Positions 16,713 to 25,166 of a stretch of 64,000 nucleotides of DNA are shown here, in pieces (positions within the stretch are counted from its first letter, which is position 1; each line of letters begins with the position of its first letter). This stretch comes from Paenibacillus piri. GTDB lineage: Bacteria > Bacillota > Bacilli > Paenibacillales > NBRC-103111. A program made the position numbers and the translations under genes. Below the pieces are notes generated by a model, which saw only the letters and a program-made list of their open reading frames with translations, was not told the origin of the DNA and searched no databases. The stretch spans positions 62,001 through 126,000 of the forward strand of contig NZ_SMRT01000006.1 of the NCBI RefSeq assembly GCF_004354045.1, in the 5' to 3' direction.

Positions 16713-17402
16713 ATGGAGCCGATTGTGCAAATTTCGCTGGATTTAACGAATATTAAGGAAGCTTTGGAGATGGCTGAGGTTGCAGTGGAGGCCGGCGTCG
16801 ACTGGATTGAAGCGGGAACGCCTCTGCTGCTGGGCGAAGGATTGCATGCCGTTGCGGCATTGCGTAAGGCGTTTCCCAATCATCCGATCATTGCCGATTT
16901 AAAGACGATGGACGGAGGGTACTTGGAAGCGGAGATGATGGCCAAGGCCGGGGCGACCCATGTTGTCGTGATGGGCGTTGCACATCCGGCTACGATTCGC
17001 GCCGTGGTCAAAGCTGCCCGCGATTTCAATATTCAGGTCATGGGCGATATTATGGCTTCCCCGGACAAAGTAGCTTGCGCCAAAATGCTTGAAGCGAACG
17101 GTGTGGATTACATCATTGTTCATACAGGATTTGACGAAAGAGGGGAAGATCCGGAACGCAATCCGTTTGACCATCTTCACGAGGTTGTGAAAGCGGTTTC
17201 CATACCCGTTCAGGCGGTTGGCGGACTTACGATCGAGCAGGCTGCCGCAATGCCCAAGCACGGAGCGCCGCTGGTTGTAGTGGGAGCGCCATTAGTCATC
17301 GATAAACAAGAGTTTCGTCCCAGCACGAACAAAGACGAGTTGTTGAATGTATTGAAGGATCTTGTGGCAAAAGTAAAGAACAGCACGACTAAAGGAGCAT
17401 AG
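16713..17402 (+). CDS. 3-hexulose-6-phosphate synthase-like (OMP decarboxylase suprafamily) enzyme
   Basis: 229 residues, TIM barrel. Active-site residues of the HPS/KGPDC branch are in place: Asp10 (SLDL), Glu33 (WIEAG), Asp62, Lys64 and Asp67 (DLKTMDGG). The VDYIIVHTGFD segment near residue 137 is closer to HPS (HTGYD) than to 3-keto-L-gulonate-6-phosphate decarboxylase. HPS makes hexulose-6-phosphate from ribulose-5-phosphate and formaldehyde. Its usual partner 6-phospho-3-hexuloisomerase is absent here, so a decarboxylase or aldolase acting on another phosphorylated sugar is quite possible. RBS GGAGG, spacing about 9. Confidence 0.82.
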   Translation: MEPIVQISLDLTNIKEALEMAEVAVEAGVDWIEAGTPLLLGEGLHAVAALRKAFPNHPIIADLKTMDGGYLEAEMMAKAGATHVVVMGVAHPATIRAVVKAARDFNIQVMGDIMASPDKVACAKMLEANGVDYIIVHTGFDERGEDPERNPFDHLHEVVKAVSIPVQAVGGLTIEQAAAMPKHGAPLVVVGAPLVIDKQEFRPSTNKDELLNVLKDLVAKVKNSTTKGA

Positions 17403-17405
17403 CAA

Positions 17406-18308
17406 ATGTCTAATAACGCTGAAACAAAGATCGCCGTTTTCCCAAAAGGATACATGGAAGAATTGACGGACGGAAGAATGACCCTTTTTGAATGGATTGA
17501 AATGGCCGGAACATTAGGAGCCGACGGGTTGGAATTGTATCCGACTTTTTTGAAGGAAATGAACGAAGCCTACTTGCAAAAGGTGAAGGAAGCCGCGGAG
17601 AAGGAAGGCTTGCTTATTCCGATGATGTGCGCGTCTCCGGACTTCACACATCCTGACGCAGCTTTCCGTGAACAAGAAATCGGGAAGATGAAGCAAATGA
17701 TCGATGTCATGGCTTATCTTGGGCCGGCCGACTTCCGCAGCTGCCGGGTGTTATCCGGGCAAAAGCGGCCTGATGTATCCAGAGAAGACGGAATTCGCTG
17801 GACCGTCGAATCCATTAATCTGCTGCTTCCTTATGCAGAGCAGAAGAAAGTTCATCTTGTGATGGAGAACCATTATAAGGACGGTTTTTGGGTTTATCCG
17901 GAGTTCGCCCAGGCAACGGATATATTTTTGGACATTATTCAACAAATTTCTTCTCCTTGGTTTGGCGTCAATTACGATCCGTCCAATGCCATTTTTGCCG
18001 GTGAGGATCCGCTCAAGCTGCTGGTTGCAGTCAAGGACCGGCTGATCACGATGCATGCGAGCGACCGTTATTTAAAAGAAGGCTATACGCTGGAAGATTT
18101 GAAAAATTATTCTTTGCAGGGCTATTCGGAGGCGTTGGCTCATGGCGTTATCGGCAAAGGTCTGAACGACTACGATCAAATATTCGGACATTTGCGCTCC
18201 GTCCATTACCGCAATTGGATTTCGATTGAGGATGGTGTGAACGGACTGGGAGACTTGCGGGAATCCGTCGTCTTTCTGAAAGGCAAAGTTGCCGAATACC
18301 TGATTTAG
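17406..18308 (+). CDS. Sugar phosphate isomerase/epimerase (xylose isomerase-like TIM barrel)
   Basis: 300 residues beginning three bases after the previous stop; AAAGGAG ends the upstream gene. AP-endonuclease-2/xylose-isomerase-like barrel with the metal-binding carboxylates and histidines of this family: Glu in LVMENHYKD, Asp in VNYDPSNA, His in TMHASDR and Glu in SIEDGVNG. Homologues act as ketose epimerases, inosose dehydratases or 3-oxo-sugar-acid decarboxylases. Clustered with the HPS-like enzyme and SDR, it probably performs the next step of one pathway; the exact reaction cannot be read. Confidence 0.82.
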   Translation: MSNNAETKIAVFPKGYMEELTDGRMTLFEWIEMAGTLGADGLELYPTFLKEMNEAYLQKVKEAAEKEGLLIPMMCASPDFTHPDAAFREQEIGKMKQMIDVMAYLGPADFRSCRVLSGQKRPDVSREDGIRWTVESINLLLPYAEQKKVHLVMENHYKDGFWVYPEFAQATDIFLDIIQQISSPWFGVNYDPSNAIFAGEDPLKLLVAVKDRLITMHASDRYLKEGYTLEDLKNYSLQGYSEALAHGVIGKGLNDYDQIFGHLRSVHYRNWISIEDGVNGLGDLRESVVFLKGKVAEYLI

Positions 18309-18403
18309 CCAAGGTTGCAGCAGAGACTGTCGATGAATTGGCGGGAACCGGGCTTTAGAGATGACATATGAATATAAAATGATAAAAAAAGGTGGGTATT
18401 ATT

Positions 18404-19720
18404 TTGAAAGCCAAAAACCATGTTTCACTGCTTGTGTTAAGCCTGCTTCTATCGAGTGCGATGCTGACTGCTTGCGGCGGGGGCAAAGCTCCTGCCGAAG
18501 GACAAGCTGCAACTGGAGATAGCAAAAAGCCGTTTGCGGGTGTGACTCTCCGGATTGTCGGCGCCAATCATCCATGGACGGAAGGAATTAAGACGAAAAT
18601 TCCGGAATTTGAAAAAGAAACCGGGATCAAGGTGAATCTGGAGCAATATTTCGAAGACCAGCTGACCCAGAAAATTACAGTGGAATTCACCTCAGGTTCT
18701 TCCAGCATTGACGCTTTTATGATTCGTCCGCTGCAGGAAGCCAAGATGTTCGTCCAAAACGGCTGGATTTCCGAATTAACCAAAACGAACGACACGAATT
18801 GGGATTACAATGACTTTACGAAGGCATCGACCAGTTCCTTAATCCAGAATAACAAATTGTATGGAATCCCGACGGTAACCGAACGTGAAATTTTATACTA
18901 TCGGAAAGACATCCTTGAGAAGAACAACATTTCGGTGCCTAAGACGCTGGATGAGTTGAAGCAAGCTGCCGAAAAGCTGAATAATCCGAAAAACGATTTC
19001 TACGGTTTTGTATCGCGTGGACAGCGTTCCCCTGCCGTAACCCAGTTCTCCAGCTTCCTTTATGGTATGGGCGGGGATTTCATGGCGGACGGTAAAGCGA
19101 CAATCGACACGCCGGAAGCGATTAAAGCGTTCAAATACTATGGCGACATGTTGAAAAACTATGGCCCTCAAGGAGTATTGAATATGAGCTGGCCGCAAGC
19201 ATCCGGGATTTTTAGTCAAGGCAAAGTCGCGTTCTATTCCGATGCGGACAGCATTTATCCGAACCTGATTGATCCTAAAAAATCGACCGTTGCCGATAAA
19301 GTCGGATTTGCTTTATTCCCTTCCGGCGATAAGGGACAAAGTCCTTACAACGTCACTTCGTGGGGTTTGGCCATCAACGCCAAATCCAAGCAGCAGGAAG
19401 CGGCATGGGAATTTATCAAATGGGCAACCAATAAACAAAATGTAACAGCATTGCAAGCAACAGGTATTCCGGGCCCTCGTCAATCGGTCTGGAATACGGA
19501 GGAAGGCAAGAAAAACTTCCCGGCTGAACTGGTTGACGTGATTAGTAAATCCAACGAAATTGGCAAGGGATATGACCGTCCGCTGCTGATCAATGTAGGG
19601 CCTGCGCGCGATATTATCGGGGATGTCATTGTCACTGCAATTTCCGGCGGCGACGTAGATAAAGCGGCTAAAGAAGCAAACCGCGCTTTTCAGGAATTGA
19701 TTAATAAAGAGAAGAAATAA
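18404..19720 (+). CDS. Sugar ABC transporter substrate-binding lipoprotein
   Basis: 438 residues from TTG at 18404 with AAGGTGGG upstream (GTG at 18392 lies inside that site). Signal peptide ends with lipobox LTAC|G near residue 24. Family 1 extracellular solute-binding protein, binding a carbohydrate outside the membrane. It precedes two permeases in the LacI-controlled operon. There is no cognate ATPase in the operon; an MsmX/UgpC-type ATPase elsewhere, for instance the one at 9503-10576, would be needed. Confidence 0.85.
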   Translation: MKAKNHVSLLVLSLLLSSAMLTACGGGKAPAEGQAATGDSKKPFAGVTLRIVGANHPWTEGIKTKIPEFEKETGIKVNLEQYFEDQLTQKITVEFTSGSSSIDAFMIRPLQEAKMFVQNGWISELTKTNDTNWDYNDFTKASTSSLIQNNKLYGIPTVTEREILYYRKDILEKNNISVPKTLDELKQAAEKLNNPKNDFYGFVSRGQRSPAVTQFSSFLYGMGGDFMADGKATIDTPEAIKAFKYYGDMLKNYGPQGVLNMSWPQASGIFSQGKVAFYSDADSIYPNLIDPKKSTVADKVGFALFPSGDKGQSPYNVTSWGLAINAKSKQQEAAWEFIKWATNKQNVTALQATGIPGPRQSVWNTEEGKKNFPAELVDVISKSNEIGKGYDRPLLINVGPARDIIGDVIVTAISGGDVDKAAKEANRAFQELINKEKK

Positions 19721-19800
19721 AAAGTGGCAATGTGGGCTTGCGGGAATGGGATTGAGCGTTCGATTCCATCCCTGTTCCCATGGTTCGTTAGAAAGAAAGG

Positions 19801-20688
19801 GTGGTAACAATCGAACGCTGGATTGAAAGAAATATAAAGTACATCTTTACACTGCCGTCTGTTTTATTCGTAGCCATTATGATTGTGTTTCCGATTGGAT
19901 ATACGGCTTATATTAGTTTTTTTGAGTGGAGTATGTCCAGCACACAGCCTCCGCAATGGGTTTTCGTCGATAATTATACAAATTTAATGCAGGATAAACG
20001 ATTTTGGCTGGCATTTGCACGTACCTTTTATTTCACGTCTTTAGCGATCGTCTTAGAAATTGTATTGGGCGTGGCGATTGCCGTCTTATTTAACCGCAAG
20101 TTTAAAGGGATCAATTTGATCAAAACGTTGTTTCTCCTTCCCATGGTCGCAACGCCGGTTTCCATCGGTTTGGTTTGGTTATTGATCTTCGAACCGACCA
20201 TCGGTGTTGCCAATCAGCTGCTGGGGCTGCTTGGGATAAACCCTCAGCTTTGGATTGCCTCTCCGTCGCAGGTCATCCCATCCCTGGCATTGGTCGATAT
20301 TTGGGAGTGGACACCGATGATCACACTTATTGCATTGGCGGGACTAACCTCTATTCCGCATGACAACTACGAGGCGGCTCAAATTGATGGTGCCAGCTCA
20401 TGGCAAATGTTCTGGAAAATTACGTTGCCGCTGCTTATGCCGACCGTTTTCTCTGCAGCCTTGTTGCGTATTATCGATGCCATCAAAACGTATGACATCA
20501 TCTATGCAATGACCCAAGGGGGGCCGGGATATGCTTCGGAAACCTTAAATATTCTCGGATTTACTTTAGGCTTCCAGTATTTCCAGCTTGGTTACGCTTC
20601 CTCCTTATTAATGGTGTTCTTCTTCCTGGTACTCGGCATCAGCTCAATCATTATCGTCCTGCGCAAACGCTTGGAGGTGTTCCGATGA
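19801..20688 (+). CDS. Sugar ABC transporter permease (MalF/LacF type)
   Basis: 295 residues, GTG start. Six membrane segments. Coupling motif YEAAQIDGASSWQMFWKITL near residue 195. An 80-nt spacer precedes it. Its stop overlaps the start of the second permease by four bases (ATGA). Confidence 0.86.
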   Translation: MVTIERWIERNIKYIFTLPSVLFVAIMIVFPIGYTAYISFFEWSMSSTQPPQWVFVDNYTNLMQDKRFWLAFARTFYFTSLAIVLEIVLGVAIAVLFNRKFKGINLIKTLFLLPMVATPVSIGLVWLLIFEPTIGVANQLLGLLGINPQLWIASPSQVIPSLALVDIWEWTPMITLIALAGLTSIPHDNYEAAQIDGASSWQMFWKITLPLLMPTVFSAALLRIIDAIKTYDIIYAMTQGGPGYASETLNILGFTLGFQYFQLGYASSLLMVFFFLVLGISSIIIVLRKRLEVFR

Positions 20689-21503
20689 AAACTAAAAATG
20701 TTTGGCTGGACCGATTTCTGTATCTGATCGTTATTATCGTTACTTTGGCGTTTTTGTTCCCTTTCATCTGGATGCTTCTCGCATCATTGAAAACACAGTC
20801 GCAAATCTTATCTGCCGGCGCGCTGTTTGTGTTTAAACCGACCGGTGAAAATTACGCTACCGTATTCGAGGAATATAATTACACCAAATTTATTTTCAAC
20901 AGCTTTATCGTGGCATTGGCATCGACGGTTTTCGGTCTTGTCTTGGGGCTGCCGGCTGCGTATGCGATAGCCAAGCATAAGCAAAACGGGTTCGCCTTTT
21001 TAATTTTGATCGCCCGGATCATTCCCGGCATTTCATTTATGATTCCGTGGTTTATCATTTTCACCAAGCTGCAGCTTGTCGACTCTTACATTTCACTCGT
21101 TTTGGCTCACATGCTTGTAGGCTTGCCGTTTATCATTTGGATCATGATTTCGTTTTACGAAAACCTCCCTTATGAATTGGAAGAAGCCGCGCGTGTTGAC
21201 GGTTGTACGATACAAAGCGCATTTGTCAAAATTTTGCTGCCTTTGTCAGTGCCTGGGATCATCACGGCTGCGATCATGGCGTTTATTTTCTCCTGGAATA
21301 ATTTCATGTTTTCCCTGGTTCTTTCCGGAGATAAAACCAAAACGCTGCCGATTGCCGTGTACAGCTTCTTATCCTACTCCGATATCAACTGGGGCGGGCT
21401 GATGGCGGCTGCCGTTATTATCACGCTGCCGATCGTAGTCATCACGCTGATTCTTCAACGATACGTCGTTTCCGGCATTACGGTTGGAGCGGTGAAAGGA
21501 TAA
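20685..21503 (+). CDS. Sugar ABC transporter permease (MalG type)
   Basis: 272 residues, coupled by ATGA overlap to the first permease. Six membrane segments, coupling motif EEAARVDGCTIQSAFVKILL near residue 165. Completes the importer for the substrate handled by the LacI-controlled operon. Confidence 0.87.
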   Translation: MKTKNVWLDRFLYLIVIIVTLAFLFPFIWMLLASLKTQSQILSAGALFVFKPTGENYATVFEEYNYTKFIFNSFIVALASTVFGLVLGLPAAYAIAKHKQNGFAFLILIARIIPGISFMIPWFIIFTKLQLVDSYISLVLAHMLVGLPFIIWIMISFYENLPYELEEAARVDGCTIQSAFVKILLPLSVPGIITAAIMAFIFSWNNFMFSLVLSGDKTKTLPIAVYSFLSYSDINWGGLMAAAVIITLPIVVITLILQRYVVSGITVGAVKG

Positions 21504-21590
21504 TAGTTTGCGGATTGCCCGAACGACCGATGCAGAAGCGGGAACGGCCTGCAAGTCCGGTGTCGAAGGTTAGAAAAGGAGGCATGCTCA

Positions 21591-22889
21591 ATGTTTGAAC
21601 ATATCCAGGTGAAGGTAGAAGGCGGCTTCGATATCCCTTTTCCGCGGATGATTCCCGTCGAACAGAAGTTTGCAATAACTAAAGTGGACGATATTTCCGA
21701 AACCGTGCATGATGAATTTTTGAAAAACGAAGTCCAAGTGAAGATTAGACCGGGCATGAAGGTCGCCGTCGCGGTAGGAAGTAGAGGGATTAACAATCTG
21801 CAGGAAATTGTGACCCATGTCGTAAAGGAAATCAAACGGCTTGGCGGCGAGCCTTTTATCGTACCGGCCATGGGCAGTCACGGGGGCGCGACGGCAGAAG
21901 GTCAGATTCAGGTTTTGGCGGACTATGGGATCGTTGAGCAGCATGTAGGCTGCCCGATTCGCGCCTCGATGGAAACGGTCCTGGCGGGTCAGCTCCCGAA
22001 CGGGATACCGCTGTACTTTGACAAGCATGCTTATGAAAGCGATGCTGTCGTTGTGGTTTGCCGAGTGAAGCCGCATACCGATTTTAAAGGGGAGATCGAG
22101 AGCGGAATACAGAAAATGATCGTCATTGGTCTGGGCAAGCATAAAGGAGCGACATTTATCCATAGTCTCGGTTTTGACCAGTTCCATTCGGTCATTCCCG
22201 AAGCGGGAAAGCTGCTTATAGAGAAGACGAACGTCGCTTTGGCTGTGGCCGTTATTGAGAACGCGAGAGACGAGACGGCCGAGATTGTAGCCGTTCCTTC
22301 GGAAGCCATCTGTGAAGTGGAGCCCGGTTTGCTCGTTAAAGCGAAAGCGGCAATGCCTAAATTTTTACTCGACGAGATCGACGTGCTGGTCTTGGAGGAA
22401 ATAGGGAAAAACATTAGCGGTTCGGGCATGGACCCGAATATTGTCGGACGAACGGGATCCGGCCTCACGGAAGGCTTCCAGGCACCACCGATACAAAAAA
22501 TGGTCGTGCGCGATTTGACCGAAAAAACGCATGGAAATGCAGCCGGCATCGGGATCGCGGACATTATTACAACGAAAGTGTTTAACAAAATTGACTTTGG
22601 TTATACGTACGCAAACTGCATTACATCGACGGCTCTGCTGGGCGCGAAAATTCCGGTTGTGCTTCGCTCGGACAAGGAGGCATTAGCCGTAGCCGTCAAA
22701 ACGTGCAATCGGATTACACCGGCCACGGTCAAAATCGTGTGGATCAAAAACACGCTGGAAATGGAACATATTTATATTTCGGAGACGTATCTGGATCTAA
22801 TCAAGGGACGCGACGATATCGCCATAACAGGTGATCCCGTCCCAATCGAATTTGACAGCGAAGGGAACTTGACGACCGCCCTCTTTTAA
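21591..22889 (+). CDS. LarA-like nickel-pincer 2-hydroxyacid racemase/epimerase (DUF2088)
   Basis: 432 residues; AAAGGAGG precedes the ATG. Lactate-racemase N-domain family. Histidine and lysine motifs that in LarA bind substrate, the nickel-pincer nucleotide and nickel have counterparts: GSHGGAT near residue 100, KPHTDF near 163, SGIQKM (cofactor-binding Lys) and GKHKGA (metal His) soon after. LarA homologues racemise or epimerise 2-hydroxyacids and sugar acids. Being last in a sugar-import operon, this one probably epimerises a sugar acid. Cofactor genes larB, larC and larE are not in the window. Confidence 0.82.
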   Translation: MFEHIQVKVEGGFDIPFPRMIPVEQKFAITKVDDISETVHDEFLKNEVQVKIRPGMKVAVAVGSRGINNLQEIVTHVVKEIKRLGGEPFIVPAMGSHGGATAEGQIQVLADYGIVEQHVGCPIRASMETVLAGQLPNGIPLYFDKHAYESDAVVVVCRVKPHTDFKGEIESGIQKMIVIGLGKHKGATFIHSLGFDQFHSVIPEAGKLLIEKTNVALAVAVIENARDETAEIVAVPSEAICEVEPGLLVKAKAAMPKFLLDEIDVLVLEEIGKNISGSGMDPNIVGRTGSGLTEGFQAPPIQKMVVRDLTEKTHGNAAGIGIADIITTKVFNKIDFGYTYANCITSTALLGAKIPVVLRSDKEALAVAVKTCNRITPATVKIVWIKNTLEMEHIYISETYLDLIKGRDDIAITGDPVPIEFDSEGNLTTALF

Positions 22890-22890
22890 G

Positions 22891-22914
22891 AAGGCAATAT
22901 GAAAAGATTGCCTT
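22891..22914 (+). terminator. Hairpin after the LarA-like gene
   Basis: Perfect 8-bp arms AAGGCAAT and ATTGCCTT around an eight-base loop, directly after the operon's last stop. There is no immediate T-run, so it may be a weak terminator or a 3'-end stabiliser. Confidence 0.5.
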
Positions 22915-22966
22915 GTATCCAGCCTTTTTGATTTAACATTGAAAATGACGACTCTGTCGGAACGGT

Positions 22967-22995
22967 TCGACAATGCGGTGTTTCTGTGGTATGGT
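22967..22995 (+). promoter_or_regulatory. Putative promoter of the L25/Ctc gene
   Basis: TCGACA (22967-22972) and TATGGT (22990-22995) are separated by exactly 17 bp. A leader of about 200 nt would follow. Confidence 0.5.
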
Positions 22996-23002
22996 AACAG
23001 TA

Positions 23003-23054
23003 TCCCATAGGCATTCTACTCTTCGGAGTGGAGTGCCTTCATGTATATTTATGG
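23003..23054 (+). ncRNA. UUCG-capped structured leader upstream of ctc
   Basis: GGCATTCTACTC pairs with GAGTGGAGTGCC (two G-U pairs) around a UUCG tetraloop, and flanking CCCATA/TATGGG extends an outer stem. It is not followed by a T-tract, so it is a leader structure rather than a terminator. It may be an autoregulatory site for L25, by analogy with other ribosomal-protein leaders; that is inference. Confidence 0.5.
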
Positions 23055-23111
23055 GAATTTTACATTAAATGTATTCGACGGAATTCGAATGGGCGTGGAG
23101 GTGGTGATGCT

Positions 23112-23198
23112 ATGTTTCTCTTTATAGCCCCGTCAGGGGAGGATTTGATGATTAAGAAAAGTGTACAAAAATCATTCCATGAAGAGGAGCGAACATAG
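23112..23198 (+). CDS. Candidate 28-codon leader ORF, ends one base before ctc
   Basis: ATG at 23112 has GGAGGTGGTGAT upstream and reads 28 codons (starting MFLFIAPSGEDL) to TAG at 23196-23198; ctc begins at 23200. The ctc ribosome binding site (AAGAGGAG) lies within this ORF, so translation of the leader could couple to or control ctc. No homologue recognised. Confidence 0.4.
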   Translation: MFLFIAPSGEDLMIKKSVQKSFHEEERT

Positions 23199-23199
23199 C

Positions 23200-23745
23200 A
23201 TGACGACATGTTTTCAAGCGGAGCCGCGCTTACGTTTAAATCCATCCGGACTTCGGAATCTGCGCAGATCCGGACGTTTGCCCGGCATTGTTTTCGGCAG
23301 AAATGCGGAAAATGAGATGATTCATATTTCAACGATACAATTTCAGAAATGGTTGAAGCAAGGCGCATCGGGATTTATCGAACTGCAGGTCGAAGGAAAA
23401 GGTTCGTTGACCGTACTGCTGGAAGATTTCCAGCGTGACTCGGTTACGAGAGAGCTGCTGCATGTCGATTTCCAACAGGTGCAGACCAATGAAATTGTGC
23501 GGACGAAGATACCAGTCAAGTTCAAGGGCACACCGATCGGCACAAAGCAAGGCGGAGTCGTGCAAATCCAGTGTGCGTTTATCGAGGTAGAGGCATTGCC
23601 AAGGCATTTGCCGACTGCGGTTGAATTTGACATTAGCGATATGAGCCTCGGAGAATCATTGCATGTGAAGGACGCGAAATTTTCGCCGGATGTGACGATT
23701 GTTTCCGAAGATAACGAGTTTCTGCTCTCCGTTGTTAAACCTTAG
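23200..23745 (+). CDS. ctc: 50S ribosomal protein L25/general stress protein Ctc
   Basis: 181 residues from ATG at 23200. N-terminal L25 domain (residues about 5-90) that binds 5S rRNA, with RRSGRLPGIVFGR and LLHVDFQQV typical of the family, followed by the C-terminal TL5/Ctc beta domain (VPVKFKGTPIGTKQGG-like stretch, residues 95-180). In Bacillus subtilis ctc is stress-induced. Here it is a single gene with a structured leader and its own terminator, away from pth and mfd, its usual neighbours. Confidence 0.9.
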   Translation: MTTCFQAEPRLRLNPSGLRNLRRSGRLPGIVFGRNAENEMIHISTIQFQKWLKQGASGFIELQVEGKGSLTVLLEDFQRDSVTRELLHVDFQQVQTNEIVRTKIPVKFKGTPIGTKQGGVVQIQCAFIEVEALPRHLPTAVEFDISDMSLGESLHVKDAKFSPDVTIVSEDNEFLLSVVKP

Positions 23746-23771
23746 CTTTACCCGCTCATCCGTGTAGATCA

Positions 23772-23812
23772 CGTCGTGCTTGCAAGCTCTTGCAGGCACG
23801 ATGACTTTTTAT
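23772..23812 (+). terminator. Terminator after ctc
   Basis: TCGTGCTTGCA pairs with TGCAGGCACGA around AGCTCT, followed after GAC by TTTTT. Confidence 0.7.
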
Positions 23813-23950
23813 ACAGTCAGTCACATCATACGTTATGCAGCTGAGTGCAGGCGAGCTTAATTTCACTGCGAATGATTCAAGCGTTTTATTTGATTCATTG
23901 TGTCTGAAGGAATGTTGCCTGTGATATAAAAAATGGTGGAGGTAATATCA

Positions 23951-24925
23951 TTGCACAAGATAAGAGTTGGGATCGTTGGTTATGGGAATTTGGGTCGTGG
24001 CGTAGAGATGGCCATTCGACAAAATGTAGATATGGAGCTCATAGCTATATTTACAAGACGTCAACCCGAGGGCGTGTCAGCAAACTCAGAAGTGAGACAC
24101 ATCTCTGAAATTGAAAGCTACATCGGGAAAATCGATATCATGATATTATGCGGCGGCTCAGCGACGGATTTACCGGAGCAAGGCCCGCATATCGCCTCTA
24201 TGTTTCATACCGTCGACAGCTTCGACAGACACGCTAAAATCCCTGAATATTTCGATTTGGTAGATGCTTCAGCAAGAAGAAACGGACATGCGAGTGTAAT
24301 TTCAACAGGGTGGGACCCGGGACTGTTTTCATTGAACCGTTTGTTGGCGGAAGCGGTATTGCCGGAAGGAAATGAATATACGTTTTGGGGCAAAGGAGTG
24401 AGTCAGGGGCATTCGGATGCGATTCGCAGAATTCAAGGCGTGCAGAACGCGGTGCAGTATACCATCCCTAATGAAGATGCAGTTAACATGGTAAGAAGCG
24501 GAAAGGACCCGGTATTGTCTGCGAGAGATAAGCATCTGAGAGAATGCTTCGTCGTAGCCGCATCTGGGGAAGACCTGTCTCGTATTGAAAATGAGATTAA
24601 AACGATGCCCGATTATTTTGCCGATTATGAAACGCAAGTGAATTTTATTAGCGCTGAGGAATTGCTGGAGAAGCATTCTTTTATGCCTCATGGCGGACTT
24701 GTGCTTAGAAGCGGGAAAACAGGGGTCAACAGCAAGCAGATTATAGAATTTGGACTTAAGCTTGCCAGCAACCCTGAATTTACAGCCAGTGTATTGGTAG
24801 CATATGCCAGGGCCATCCACAGATTTGCGAAGGAAGGCTTTGCGGGAGCGAAAACGGCATTCGACATTCCCTTCGGATATTTGTCCCCCAAATCGGACGA
24901 ACAGCTTAGAAAAGAATTGTTATAG
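23951..24925 (+). CDS. ddh: meso-Diaminopimelate D-dehydrogenase
   Basis: 324 residues. TTG at 23951 is preferred since GGTGGAGG is 8 nt upstream; the frame's ATG at 23933 precedes that site. NADPH-binding Rossmann motif GIVGYGNLGRG at residues 6-16. DAPDH signatures include CGGSATDLPEQGP, FDRHAKIP, STGWDPGLFS, FWGKGVSQGHSDAI and the C-terminal DIPFGYLSP. The enzyme aminates tetrahydrodipicolinate directly to meso-DAP, a one-step route to lysine and peptidoglycan precursor. Single gene with terminator. Confidence 0.93.
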   Translation: MHKIRVGIVGYGNLGRGVEMAIRQNVDMELIAIFTRRQPEGVSANSEVRHISEIESYIGKIDIMILCGGSATDLPEQGPHIASMFHTVDSFDRHAKIPEYFDLVDASARRNGHASVISTGWDPGLFSLNRLLAEAVLPEGNEYTFWGKGVSQGHSDAIRRIQGVQNAVQYTIPNEDAVNMVRSGKDPVLSARDKHLRECFVVAASGEDLSRIENEIKTMPDYFADYETQVNFISAEELLEKHSFMPHGGLVLRSGKTGVNSKQIIEFGLKLASNPEFTASVLVAYARAIHRFAKEGFAGAKTAFDIPFGYLSPKSDEQLRKELL

Positions 24926-24970
24926 CATCATCCTACATACTCAACACTGACATTAATCAGGCTATTTAAT

Positions 24971-25012
24971 GGGAGCGTTGCCACTAACTGAGGTGGCAGG
25001 GCTCTTTTTGCG
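24971..25012 (+). terminator. Terminator after ddh
   Basis: Stem GAGC...GCCAC / GTGGC...GCTC with a small internal bulge, followed by TTTTT. Confidence 0.75.
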
Positions 25013-25166
25013 TTGCAAGGCGGGCATGGCGAGCTCTTCGTGCCGCATCCTGGCATAGCGATCCCATCAAACCCTTGTACAGCTATACTTCAACAGACGA
25101 GGGGGTGAATTTAGATTTACATGTTATGGCTAATATTCTAAAATTGGGGTGAAAGGGGGGGTTATT

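Noticed and set aside
16713..18308. L-ascorbate (ula) pathway
   Set aside because: An HPS/KGPDC-like and a TIM isomerase recall UlaD-UlaE, but there is no PTS, lactonase or UlaF, and the decarboxylase region resembles HPS more.
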